Source: Onchocerca lupi (lineage: Eukaryota > Nematoda > Chromadorea > Rhabditida > Onchocercidae). From it: a stretch of DNA of 64,000 nucleotides. The notes under the pieces were generated by a model, which was given only the letters and a program-made list of their open reading frames with translations, had not been told where the DNA came from and did no database searches. How positions within the stretch are numbered: position 1 is the stretch's first letter; each line of letters starts with the position of its first letter. The DNA lies in contig JAOVVO010000016.1 of NCBI GenBank assembly GCA_028564675.1, forward strand, positions 248,001 to 312,000. Direction: 5' to 3'. Shown piece after piece: positions 25,301-37,626 of the stretch. The translations under genes and the position numbers were made by a program.

Positions 25301-26045
25301 TCTTCGATACGCAGGTCAGCTTGTGATTTTGTATTGTTTCAGCACAAAGTAATTTCACTTGATGATAAATCACATGAACTGTTTTGTTGTTCTCAATTTT
25401 TTTGCAACTTCAAAAAATCGGTAAGATCTTTGCATTCAAACTTTTCTGTGGACAGGTAGCCCATGCGATATTGCAACATGAGAAGTTTGGTAAAGCTTTG
25501 GCGGATATGCGTACAATGTCGTTCTTAAATCTTCAAAGGGTTTACTATCCGCAATCAATCATGATGTCAGATGCGACGCCCAGGAAACTCACTCAGTCAC
25601 CAAGGTTCGATATTTGTTATTTCTCTTTATCTAAGGTATTAATTGTTCGTAGTGATGCTTTTTTCAAGGATTGAAGTAAATTTGTTTCAGTTGGGGTCTG
25701 AGGCCGATAACGGAGGATTTTCTAGTGACTGTGGTTGAGGAAGCACACTGTCTTGTAACGGTATTGTATAGTATGATGAGTAATATGTTGCCGAAGCACC
25801 TATTGACACTGTTTGAAGAGAAATGTCTGAAAGCGCTGATACCGAACGCAAATCGGCCACCACCAGCAGTATTCCAAACCAACGGTACAACGCCATTTAG
25901 ATCAGCGAAAAGAGGGGTTGCAACATCGATTATCAATAACGTCATCGTTTCAAATGTTCCTTCATCGCGACAAGTGAGCGACGCCTCAACACAGACATTT
26001 TCTACGGGCGAGATCAATGTTCTCAGTGTGTATTATGACAGTTAA
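22351..26045 (+). CDS. egal-1: Egalitarian homologue, exonuclease-like RNA-transport adaptor
   Basis: Exons read 22351-22557, 22950-23102, 23332-23586, 23900-24051, 24261-24404, 24528-24749, 25234-25314, 25456-25604 and 25691-26045, about 572 aa. The N-terminus RTIHDLSCQFGARGFTAEM and IKSLLGHRSQAAPEVRL are signature segments of Egalitarian, a dynein/BicD adaptor that binds localized mRNAs. They are followed by EVATNPKELLQFLKLNRNVF and a 3'-5' exonuclease-like domain from about residue 290 (VVGVDFKTV, VIHDAKRVATLL, IFDTQVAHAILQHEKFG). The motif I Glu reads Lys and the motif III Asp is not conserved, so nuclease activity is unlikely (inference). Two oddities: exon 4 has 152 bases and is out of frame by one as read (near 23938-23945), and the exon 2 donor, CTT|GTTTAC, is weak. 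Product identity is secure; whether the allele is intact is not. Confidence 0.88.
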
Positions 26046-27943
26046 CTTTTTTAGATTGATTAATCGATTAATTAGCTAATTAAAGTGCATTCAAAATATC
26101 AGCAATGAAATGCTTATCACGTTGTGTAATATTGCCAAAACTTGTGATATGCTGATATTTGCGATAATAATCTACAAAACACTATTCCTCATGCTATCCC
26201 TTTACAATATTTTCTAAAATTTTACTTTAGCTCATACTTCCAATGACTTCCGAAAGATTCTTTGGTTTTTTTTTTTTTTTTTTTATGTTTTCCATGACTT
26301 GCGTCTGCATGGTGTTCGGTTTTCTTCTTATCAGCAGAACTCACTGTTTCATGCTCTATACTTTTTATCATCTGGACTTCTTTTTCGTATTTTCTTAAAT
26401 CTCAGTTGAAGTAGTTATTCTTTCTTCCCTTGCGTAAATTAAGAAGCTAACATCGTAAAATCCAATATTTAAATAAATTATTCCCACTTTTCTGTTCATC
26501 TGTACAAGTGACCAGAAATGGATATTGCGGAAGGGAATTTTAGATTTTTACATGTGCCATTCCGTCTCTTGACTTTCTGGACTTTTTTTTTGTTCATATC
26601 GCAGACTTCAAATTTATTCTTTGAATGTCTCAACAGACTTAGGAACTTCAATTTCAGGTATTGAATGAGAATAGCTGAGGGAAAGAAATCTTTCAAGTTT
26701 CAAGTAATCAACAGATCTTTAACTTATGAATTAAACATACCAGTCACTCTTAATTCTGCAGCTGTTGCTGCATCATATTATTTTTCCTATCTTTCTGTCT
26801 TATTTGATTAACACATGAAAAATAGTTTCTTCGATGTTTACCACATTCATAGCACATTTATGGGCTGTATTTGATAATATAAATCGAATATTTTTTTGAT
26901 GCTGTAAGAGAAAAGCATCAATATTGTGAACACAGTTTGATTTAGCTTTAATCAAAGATTGCTAGAAACAATTTTTGAACTTTCAGTGCAAAGACTTTTC
27001 TGGAACCAGTTATATTACTCATTCAGTAACAATCTCAAGAAACCTTTAAGTAGATTACTCAATATATCTGCGAGAAATTTTGTCTCATATTTACTCTTTG
27101 CTTGTTAAGCAAATTTTAAGTGGCAGTAAATGTGTGTAGTGGATTAACTGTAAGAATTAATGAGATAATTCGAAGACTAGAAAATGCATGTCAAAATAAA
27201 ACTGGCATATTGCAATAAGGGGAGTGATGAATGTGATAATAACTTCGTTAATATTGCGGCATGTTATGATCGATATCCTCAAAATCTAAACTTGATTCAA
27301 CAGTCATCGATCTATCGATTGCTTTCGATAACAAAGAGAAACCATCAGTACGAAATCAAAATTGTCGTCTTAATAGTACTTTGTCCCGCTGCTGTTTACC
27401 GCGCCATTTGCATTGGCCGTCTGTATAACAAATAGCAGCACATTTCGCACATTAATTCAATAATTTCCATCACTGTAAAATCAATTTTGGATTTAGTGTC
27501 TTGCTAATGATAAAATTGCGTCTGTACAGAAATCGAGATTTTACCGCTCACTCGTTATGATTGAAAAGCCACTCTAGAGATCGATATTACCGCTAAAATC
27601 GGAAAAGAAATTGACAGTCTGAAATAGATCTTTCATTTCATATCTGCATTGTTAAAAACTATGATGTGATGGGAAAATTTCTATTGAATGATTCTAAGTA
27701 TATTCATTCCGCATTGACAATACGAAGCATCAACAGTGCTGAGCTGATGAAATTGAAAAAAAAAAAAAAAAAAGCCAAAATGTTTAGTTCATGCGTAATG
27801 CATGAACCAAAGGTAGCTGGGAACAATTGTAAGCCAGTTTTGTTGAAGTGATTTCACTAATTGCTTATTTTCTTGTTTTTAACGTTTACTACTTAAAGCA
27901 TTATCAAACATATAGAAACAGGAAGAGAGTTTCTGAAGCAAAC
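26046..27943. other. Intergenic DNA downstream of egal-1
   Basis: AT-rich, with a T tract at 26266-26284. It contains the presumed 3' UTR of the Egalitarian homologue; no AATAAA was found close to the stop. Open frames at 27184-27435 and 27666-27851 match nothing known and the second contains a lysine run from a poly-A tract. The expected second transmembrane segment of the neighbouring DEG/ENaC remnant was looked for here on the minus strand and not found. Confidence 0.5.
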
Positions 27944-29312
27944 CGAGTATCCAGAGTTTCGCGAAATGTTTTAACGTTGAGCTGCTCGTAGTAAATTTCA
28001 ATGTATGCTGTGTTTTTTCTGAATTAATGTATTTTTTATAGAAAAAAGCTTGCTTGGGAGAAAGCAAGCAATCAAAAGATTGAAATGAAGAAGAGAATAT
28101 AGGTTAAGTAGACCTATAGTACTCGGTACAAGCTCGGGAATCATTTGCGATGTCGACAACAGCTGGATATTCTACCCCAATGACAAAACTTTCCGCTGGC
28201 CAAGCGGCTGCAGAATGTGCTGGTTCAAAGACATTTTCGTTGCATGACTGCACACATTCACAGTTTTGTTGTATATGATGGAAACTATCAGAATGCCGAG
28301 TAAAGTTCCGTAGACAACTACATGCAAGTTCGTAAAGTTTTGCAAAATATGCAAAAGAGAAGTGCACGTATCAGTTGACAAAACTATGCTTCATTTTAAG
28401 AGATTAAAGCAGAAATGTTATAGACAAAGCACTTTGGGAGAGAAGTGGTAAAACTGTTCGCTGTAATCTCTTAAAAGTTTGCATGTAGCGAAAAATACGT
28501 TACCTATTACCATTGCTAACAAGAAAATGCATCATTGCAACAATCATATGGTACCGATACAGCACCTAATTTATTGATTTCTCGAAATAGAAATGTAAGA
28601 ACACTACGGAAAATTTTGCAGATTAAGTGTAAAAGTCTGAAAAAAGCAAATATTTTCGAGAATAGCTATCTGCTCACGTTCGATAGCATTTATAACACTG
28701 CATGGATGATAATCACAACCACATTTCTCTAGTACTGCGTGTTGAATGCAGTTACGAAAGAAACGCTAAAATGAGTAAATCATATCAACTGAATTCCTAT
28801 TTTATTTTAAATTTACAGCTAAGATACTAAATCGAAATTGACTAATTAATGAAACGCAACCTGCGATGAATAATGTTTTTTGCAGAAATATATCAGTAGG
28901 CCTTAACGTATCACTACACATTCGAATTTCAATTGCATTCCGATTATTGTCCTGTATTGAGAAATTCGGATAATCTCCAATATGTTTGATAAAGAACCAC
29001 GATGAAACACAAGAAAGTGACAGCTATCCAAATAGTACGGCTAAAAAATGATGGCGAGCTGCAAAAATTGCTCATAATTAGTAATCATGCTAAATCGCAG
29101 TTATTCACATGTTGCGTATTATACGAAAATTTAAATTGCAAACACCAAATCATCAAATGCCATTAAGATTTTGTCCTTTGCACTGGCCTCTATTTCAATT
29201 CATTCTTCTTATTCATACTACTCTTCACAATGAATAATGATAAGCATACCAAATTAAGGGAATACCAGCGAACTTGCACGATCACAAAAATCCTTGACTA
29301 ATTCACATGCTG
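27944..29312 (-). pseudogene. Degenerate DEG/ENaC sodium-channel gene
   Basis: Minus-strand pieces occur in DEG/ENaC order. At 29312-29255, CELVKDFCDRASS runs into a GIPLIW segment in a different frame: one base is missing exactly at the conserved His-Gly gating motif. At 29058-28960 a first membrane segment reads FFSRTIWIAVTFLCFIVVLY, then shifts frame into TIIGMQLKFE. At about 28367-28150 is the cysteine-rich signature CECVQSCNENVFEPAHSAAA followed by WPA. At 28018-27944, NTAYIEIYYEQLNVKTFRET is the pre-TM2 segment. Only about 0.7 kb separates TM1 from the CECV block, far too little for the usual large extracellular domain, and TM2 was not found. I infer a pseudogene of a degenerin-type channel; a highly diverged gene with missed exons is less likely given two frame breaks. 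Confidence 0.72.
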
Positions 29313-32300
29313 AGCTGTATCACTATATCTCAAAATTTTCGTTGCTCTTTAAAGGATCCCAAAATACATCGTTTATGCATTTTATAATTTACATCTTTCA
29401 ATTATTTCACTTGCAAGAGAATCTATACACTGATCAGATTCCAATCTAATGATTAATATAATACGTCACTTAACACTTGACCTTATCTCATTTATTAAAG
29501 AAAATAATTTTCAAACTTTGAAATTGTAAAGGTTTTTATTTGATAATGTTTCCTGCTTTTCAATGATCCTCATATCATTAGGACTAGAAAACAGGTCACA
29601 TCTTTTCTCGGCTACCATTTCCATCATTTGATACAGCTTCAGTGCAGTAATCCCAAAAACACACAGTACTGATAAAAGTGAACAGTGTAAATAATGCGAA
29701 TATTATGTGTAATCTGAGAATTGACCGAATTGACCAAATAGTCGAGAAATTATGTACATTTCGATTCACAAACTGAACTTTTGATTTGAGGAACTGTTCC
29801 ATGTGATTGAAAGGCAGCAGGCATCGAAAATCGTAAAATAAATCTATTCAATTATATTGTTTTTTTTTTGCGGGGTTATAAGGAGGAAGAGCTTTCAGTT
29901 TTATTCCCTTTGAAACTAGACTTCTGACTTCTTATCACAAATCATTAAATAGTGACACGAGTCTCTACTGCTAAGTGAATCCATATATGTGACATTGGCT
30001 TCAAATTATTTGATTAAATCTGCTTTTTGATAGCTATAACAATGACTATAAAGTACAAAAATAAGACGAAATCATGAAAGATGCAGAATGCAAGTGCAAG
30101 CGGTTGTGAAAAAAAAAAAAAAAATCAGGTCCATATATTCGAGCAAAGTGAAGTTATACTTTCGAAATTTCATCTACTTCTATCAGGATTAATTAGTTGG
30201 ATAAAGCGCTAAAACTCAGAATGAGTTTAAAGACATTGAATTTGATAGATTGAGACTTCAAGAAGGAAAGAGACCTTCCAAGTGAAAGCAATGATGCATA
30301 TTGAAGCGGCTCGTTACAATTAAAAAATCTTCTATGCACTGATATGCTCCATGCATTTCTTTTTCATGTTATCCATGATCAGCAGCTTGTCACAGGCATT
30401 TTTATCAATATGATATTGATTGGTGAGAATAAATAAAGAGTGCGAAATACTGGGCCAGCTTGAGGGTTTGAGTCTGAAAAGTATTACTCAGCTATCCAAA
30501 CTTTCAAACTGTTTAAAAGAAGAAACAAGGACAATATCATGGTATAGAATCATATTCCAATCAGCATATAGAAAATTCAGTGCAGTTTGGAAAGCGCCCT
30601 TAGAAAGCATTTTGAGTAGTAAGTACCAAGTATCACCAATCTTTTGGTGTTTATTCAGTTCCAACATATGAATAATTTGAAAAAGCTTTTTTAAGGCATT
30701 TGATTAATTCATCAGCTATTAATTACTGGTGTAATTTTTACTTCAATCCTGATTATTCTTTCCCTTGTTGTTGTTTTTTCCCTAATTTCCTAATACTTTT
30801 TGATGCAATTTACTAACCTTTTTCGAGATTTCATGTTATTTAAAGTTTGGATTATTTAAATCTATTGAAATTTAGATTGTTGAACTACCGTTAATAATGT
30901 TCGTATCCTAAGCCTATCTATGTTTAGTAGAGAAGTTCATAATAATGTACATTGACTTGAGATAGAATTAGGATACTGCTTAAGAAAAAGGATCCTGCTT
31001 GATATTCGTATAATCATTAAGAGGACATAGCCATATTAAAATAATGATTCCTGCAGCTCAAATATTCTGCAAGATTTATTTTCATTAATCCTTCTTATGA
31101 GTTAGTTTCCAGATAATATAATCATACCGAGAAGCTTTCCTATTCATATTTACTTTTTCATTCAGCTTGAAACCGATTTATTTCATGAAATAAGTTTCTG
31201 AAGTAGTCAGCATTCAACGAAGTTGTCAAGTAATATCAGCATTATCAATGAAACCAATTTAAGAAGCTTCTTGTGCATATGTGCATTTTGCATATCGCAG
31301 TTGAGATTTTTAAATCAGTGATATTCCAAATAATGGTTCATTTATTCTTTCCGCAAAATTGGGCAAATTTAATAGTAAGCAGCGGTAATAATTATGAGCG
31401 TAGTCTGTGTGCACCATAATACAAAATGTGGCAACAAAGGAAAGATAAATCAAAAATGTTTCAGTAGAAGCAGAATTTTCTACCTTCATCGTTTCCTTTT
31501 GCAAAATTAGGCAGGATATAACAAGTCATTTTCGGCAATTTCAATTACCAAATTCCACTATGTAATGTGAAAATCAGCATAAACGAAAAATTCCATATAA
31601 AATAATGAATGAGTGAAATGCCGAAGTGAAAAAAGGAAAACTGAATTAAATGACAAATATCCAATCATCACTATTATTGGTTCTGAAAGGAACTCAAATC
31701 AGTATCGCATATTCAACTGGTAACTAAGAAAAAGAGAAGACTTAGGAAAAAAGAGGAAATGATAATAAAATATATATGTCAGCCCGAAAAATACTTCAAT
31801 GGAAAAGAGACTAACAAAGATTATTTGTTGCTCTAGAAAAATTCTTCGGGAAAAAATGCAAAAAGCTAGAAGAAGTATCATCATCGCATCCGTCAAAGCA
31901 GCGAAAATTTGAATAATAAAGCATTCCCAGTTGAAAGCAATGAAGAGGAGTTTTGAAAATGTAAAATTGACCTTCTCTGAATCCTCGGATTTTGCTGATC
32001 AAGATGTGATCAGTGCCCCAGATTGTGATAATGAGGTAGAAAAGACGAACGTAACAGAAACCCATATCTGAGTTTCGTTTAGCAGTTTCAGCTCGAAATA
32101 AATAATGAAAAGTGTGTACCGCTAGTAGATGCATCAATGTGGACAATTCGACAAAGACATATGGATGATATGTATCATTAAGCGGCTGATCGTCGTTTTG
32201 ATGAGTCCAGCATAGTTCTCGGAATTACATCTGACAACAGGTTCGGTCCTTAATAATGAAGAGATGCTAAAAATCTGAAGTCAGACTAGGCTGTCATTAT

Positions 32301-35300
32301 GGACAGAACTTAACTCCTCAATTTGCATTTACAATTGCAGATATTCTATCGAGAAAAAAATATTTCACTTGCCTTTTCTACGAAGAAAGTAGAATGTGCT
32401 GCGATCTTCTTAGTGTGTGTATGTGTGATAAATGTATTGAAGGATTCAGCATTACGTGATTTGAAAAAAATGTTCCAACTTCCAGATTTTCTTCTGGAAA
32501 CAGATGAAGAAAAATATTAGGTCAAATTTACTGCCGATAACAAGTGGTTTTCAAAAAAAAAAAAAAAAGAAAAATTGCATTTTATCAGTTTTTTTTTAAA
32601 CAAGAATACCTCTGGCAGAGACAATATAATATCAACATCTTAATCTGCCAGATTTACACTAATGTAACTGCCAAAAGCTTTAGATTAATATGACTGATGT
32701 GGATGAAACCGAAATCCTATTCCATTCACTACCAAATTTACCACCATTATGACTGTAATAGTTAATTTCATATAATGGTAAATAATTCATTAGATAATTT
32801 TGAAGATTAAAAATCAACAAGCTCTTTCCCAGATATGCTTGGTTCAATTAAATAATAAAGAGAAGACAGTTTTGAATTTAAGGATGAAATCGACCATTTT
32901 TCAATCGATACAGATTTTCCAACGACATTCTCATAATATGTGGTATGTATAGAAAGAAAACGATAAAAGAGATAATAGGACGAGCGTTGAGTATATCTTC
33001 TCTTCCATTTGATCAGATGAAGTTACGAGGCAAAAACAGAGCGTTAAGAAACGCTCAAAAAAACTGTTGCTGATTCAGAAGTATAGGCCTAATGGCATCG
33101 AGCCATCTCACAGTAGAATGTCTAAATCGCGCCTGTTTTGACCAGAAATTGGTGTTCCATCATTCAATTTCAGATTTTTGATCAATATCTTCTCCCGTAC
33201 TAATTTATGGAATCTGAATCGCTATTTTTATATATAAGATAGAAAAGCAATTGATATTGTAGTGTAAAGATTATCACCGCAGTAACTGCATCGACTTATT
33301 AATGAAGCACATAAATAGATGGATCGAAATTTGCAATGCCTATAAATATACTGTTCTAGCATTCCATGCGAAAAAACTTGGAACACAACTATGAAGAAGA
33401 ATCGGAATTCCCGAATATGAAAAGCAATCCAGAATGTATTTTGTGCAAGGTCACATGTTGCACACGTGATATCCGAACGATACGTCATGAAAAGATTGAT
33501 GAAGAGTTGGGTCATTGACAACGGGAATTTAAGATCGACTTGAATGATGTATGCAAATGATTAAAATGGGGAATATTTCATTCTATAAGTCGAATGTTGC
33601 TTATTGTTAGCAACAAATATATCAGTATTTACACTTGCTGCGGTTTGCACCTTTTTAACGGAAATTTGCATTTGGTCGAAAATTACTGTTGTAAAACTTT
33701 ATCTCAAAATGTTCGAATAATTTAATGGTAAAGTTGAATTTTTATTAAATTGCATATATCGATTTGAAATATTTAAACCCTCAATTTATTGGGTAAAATC
33801 AAAACGCATTTGAAAAATGTTAATAGCATATTAGCATTATCAAAAATGCTCAAAATAATGTGTCATGTTCTTTGCGTGCTTGAAATTTCGGGCATTCCCA
33901 CACTACTTGATATTTCCAGACCTTTGCTATTCGTATAAACTGCAAGTTCAGTGGAAACAAGCTATGAGCTTTCAAATAAGAATAAAATACCTTTTATTAT
34001 GGTTTGTGATGCGAATTATGGGGATATCTGGTGTATTACCGTAACTACCATAACTACTGCAATAATAGTAATTAATCCACTTCTTTTTCCCAGACATGAT
34101 TTATTCAATGGCCAAACAGAGCTATGAGTCCATTAGAGTAAGGTGAAATTGCTGCTAGATTGTTTATAGAGATTGATGAACACTTTTATTTAAGTTTTTT
34201 CTGCCCTCATATAGTCCAGATTGTTAGTGATATTTATAGAACACTAATGGTGGCAAAACAGACGAATAATACCATGAATGTTGCATCTTATAAATCAGAT
34301 TTTTGCCTTTCAAGCTATGATATTTTTTTTAATCTGAAATTTCTTCAGTGATCACTGATACTAAGCAGTTTAGGAATCAACAATTTGTGATGTGACTGAA
34401 AGCGAGTGATTTCCGAACAGCCAAGAACACTGACATCCTTTGAATAAGAAGGATCTTCGTTCCAGATAATAAAAATTGCTCAAGCCTTCTTCACAATGTA
34501 TTTAAAAAAAATTACATGGAAATTTTAAAAAAATCAAAAATCAAAAAAAAGTCAATTTTTTTTTTTGGACATTATTAAATAAAAAAAATTAAAAATTGAA
34601 AAAAAAAAAAAAAAAACCAGATAAAAAAGTTTCTCAAGTCTTCTCAACAGTGTTTTGGACATTATTAAAGTGTAGTATCATTCTAAATATCGTTGCATAG
34701 TGGCTAAAAAGAAAGGGATTATGAACATTTCCAATCATCTTCTTTCTCTGCTCTTGCTTCCTGAACTTCATAAACAGTAAAAAGAATGACAGAATAACAA
34801 GTCTGATTACTAGAAGTGGAGGAATAGAAGAAACATCTCCTATGGCAAGTGTTACATGTTTCAACTATCCCGTCTCCATCTCTTTTTTTAGTGATGCTTT
34901 TTGAAATAGAAAATCGTTTTTCAACATTAGGTCGAGCAGGAGATGATTAACTGTGATGATGACATCAAGAATACTAGAGTAAATCTAGTAATATGGAAGT
35001 AATTTAACATATTACCTTCAAAATTGTCGGCTTCACATGGCCTGCAATCGAAAAATAGCAATAGACATTGTTGCAAAGCGATTTCTGAAGCTATCTGAGT
35101 GCTTTTCAAAAAAAGAAGTTTTGAATAAAAATAATACTTGGTTTAAATTAATAAGCTTTAAAAATTGATAGTTTCGTTCCAAAAAGACAACTATATATAT
35201 ATATATCCAATTTTTTAAGTAATTTGAGGAGAAAATTACATAACATTTCTTCAGATCATCAACAAATCAGTAAAAAAAGATCCACTAATATAAAGTGAAT

Positions 35301-35349
35301 GCCAATTTCGAAACAAATCAACTCAATGAAATTCCAGCTTCAAAATAAA
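29313..35349. other. Gene-poor interval with unassigned open frames
   Basis: About 6 kb without a confident gene. Hydrophobic minus-strand open frames (29802-29596, 32146-31811, 33521-33228, 34864-34634) have some plausible splice acceptors nearby, for example CTATTCCTCCACTTCTAG just before IRLVILSFFLLFMKF near 34810. None could be linked into a protein I recognise. A diverged membrane-protein gene or pseudogene cannot be excluded. A/T tracts occur at 30110-30124, 32553-32568 and 34500-34617. Confidence 0.4.
34500..34617. repeat. Low-complexity A/T tract region with duplicated phrase
   Basis: Alternating runs of A and T up to 17 long. The phrase TTTGGACATTATTAAA occurs at about 34564-34580 and again near 34654-34670, each time beside a poly-A or AAAAGT-rich segment, indicating a local duplication of about 90 bp followed by tract expansion. 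Confidence 0.5.
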
Positions 35350-37626
35350 TCAGTTCACATTCCAGCCATCACATCTTATATAATTCTTATTCCGATTTAA
35401 TTCTGTGATCCTTTCAATTTCTTCTTTTGTCAGCTTCATATCAATTACCTTGAAAATTAAGCATTATTATATCTCAAAAAGTGTTCAAAATCGCTCCCTA
35501 ACAATAATGGCTTTTTTCACAATAAAAGTAGAAGCAAGAGTGAATTTTTCGTAGCTTTTAGCGCTATGCAAGAACATTTTCTACAAAATGTTAGTATTGC
35601 ATGAGTTCAAGTTGCACTTAAAGAAATGAATCCGGCTGCGGATATCAATGCCGTATAAAATGAATATGTAGTGCTACTGAAGAAACACAAAGTCGCTCAC
35701 ATTAACTGATAATCGGTATGAACTGCGAATCAAAGTATCTTATACACTCATTTATCTTACACATTCCTTCAATCTAATAATCGGCTATGAATATTAAGGA
35801 AAACTTTACTCTCTATCTTATAGTAAAAGCTTGATATATTAAACTAACCATCTGTCGAGCCACAAACTTTCTTAAACGAAAATACTTAAAAGTTATACCT
35901 TGAAGTTATTAATCACCCGTTCTGGATTTGACGACTTCGGTATAATGCCAACACCAAGACTCAAAGCCCAAGCTAATACAACAAGCTAAAACAAATACAT
36001 CTACAATGGAAACTATTCAAAAAACCTAACCCTTCTTTTCTCAAAAAATTTCAAAAAAATATGCGTTACAGATACTTAAAACATCAACCTGAGGTTCTGA
36101 GTTATGTGCTTTTCCTGTTTCAACAATTACGGAATCACGCATGAGATCAGGATGATTTCTAGCCAGTGATGAATAAGCCTAGAAATTAGAAAACTTATTG
36201 TAAAAAACTCCAAAAAGAGAAAAGCGGCTAACAAAAAAAAAACTCACCAGTTGTCTTCATAAAAATTATCGCTTTTTAAAAGAAGATTGGTTTTGAAACT
36301 CGGAACTTTACTGCTAAACTAACCTGGAAAAATATCCCCTCGTTTTTACAATAATCTCTTAATTCACTGCGGATGAAATGAGGGTGGAATTCGACCTGGT
36401 TTACGGAAGGCATCATTTGTCCGAAACTTTGAATCTCTTTAATGTGCTTAACTTCGTAGTTTGAAACACCTATTGATCGTATTTTGCATTCATCTAAAAA
36501 TTTCACTGTCAACCATTTGAAGAAGGAAAAAACATGGACATATGTACTCATCGTGAAAAAAAAAAATCTGCAATACTGCATTAAAATTTTAATTTCAGTG
36601 ACAACAGCTTCTATTTGTGTCTCAACTCACTATACTGAAATGATTACCTTTTAACTTCTCAAGTTCCAAATAGGCGTCCTTACGATTTTCTGGATTTCGT
36701 GGATCATCATTTTTACTTTTATCAGCCTTCGGATAATGTATAAGAACTAAATCCAGATATCTAAACAACATTTTCATATGTAAGAAATACACATAACGTT
36801 AAAGTGTCAAAACATAAACATTCGGACGCTGCCAGTGAGTTAATTTGTAAGAATTTCACATAATTTTTTGGCTTTCAGTTAAAGAGTTCTGCCTAAATCA
36901 TAAAAATAAAGAACTTTTAAAAAATTACTCTGTCTTAAGATTTTTTAGCGATTCATCTACCATTTTTCTTGCGTGCTCGGCATTATTTGTTTCGGCTAAG
37001 AAAAATTTCGTAGTGATAAAAACTTCTTCTCTCTTCAAGTTATATTTTGGAAGCAATTCCTGAAATGACGCATCTTCTTTTTTTTTTTTTGCTGAACCGA
37101 ACGAAACTAAAAAAGTAGTAACTTGTTTCGACCTGAAGCTTCCAAATTAGCCATCTTAAATTACAAAATTTAAGAGTGTGCAATAGGAAGTTATATTTAG
37201 GTTAGCACTTTGGTCTGCTTCTTTGTTTTGAATCCATGAGAAATGTGTTTCGGAATCGCAATGAAAATATTTCATTCGAATTCAGCACTATAAACAGTGC
37301 CTTTGTCCATTTCGAATTCTACCTTAGAAATATTAAAAATATTTCTTAACTATTACAGACCAGACCGGAGCAAAATGTGAATGCAAAGTAAAATATGAAT
37401 AAGTACAAAAAGAGAAAAAGGCTACTTGGAGGGCAATACCCAATTCTGGTTCATTTACGTAATATTTGGCTGTATCGAACAATCGATAGCCGGCTTTTAA
37501 AGCAGCATCGACAGCCATGGTGATCGTATTCTGGCCAACAATTTTGTAGGTGCCAAGACCAATCATGGGTATTGAGAAGCCAGTATTTAGTTTAGCAGTA
37601 CCACCAACACAGTTTGTAAGAGTCAT
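35350..37626 (-). CDS. Aldo-keto reductase
   Basis: Seven exons read 37626-37426, 37059-36929, 36760-36648, 36505-36324, 36178-36089, 35985-35899 and 35448-35350, giving 300 aa, the usual length of a single-domain AKR. The product is expected to be a cytosolic NADPH-dependent carbonyl reductase with a TIM-barrel fold. Visible are the opening strand SIPMIGLGTYKI, the signature GYRLFDTAKYYVNE with catalytic Asp and Tyr, ITTKFF with catalytic Lys, LVLIHYP with the catalytic His, SIGVSNYEV, NQVEFHPHF, and the cofactor motif IIPKSSNPERV. All four tetrad residues are therefore present. The substrate cannot be told; the C-terminus (YIRCDGWNVN) is short. The ATG at 37626 is preceded in frame by GTG, which I did not use. 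The gene is divergent from the ILRUN homologue about 1 kb away. Confidence 0.93.

Noticed and set aside
27184..27435. 83-codon open frame, plus strand
   Set aside because: No motif, no conserved pattern, flanked by AT-rich non-coding DNA.
31811..32146. 111-codon hydrophobic minus-strand frame
   Set aside because: Long for chance, with possible splice sites, but I could not connect it to any family; kept only as part of the unassigned interval.
35192..35208. TATATATATATATATA run
   Set aside because: Simple dinucleotide microsatellite with no further structure.
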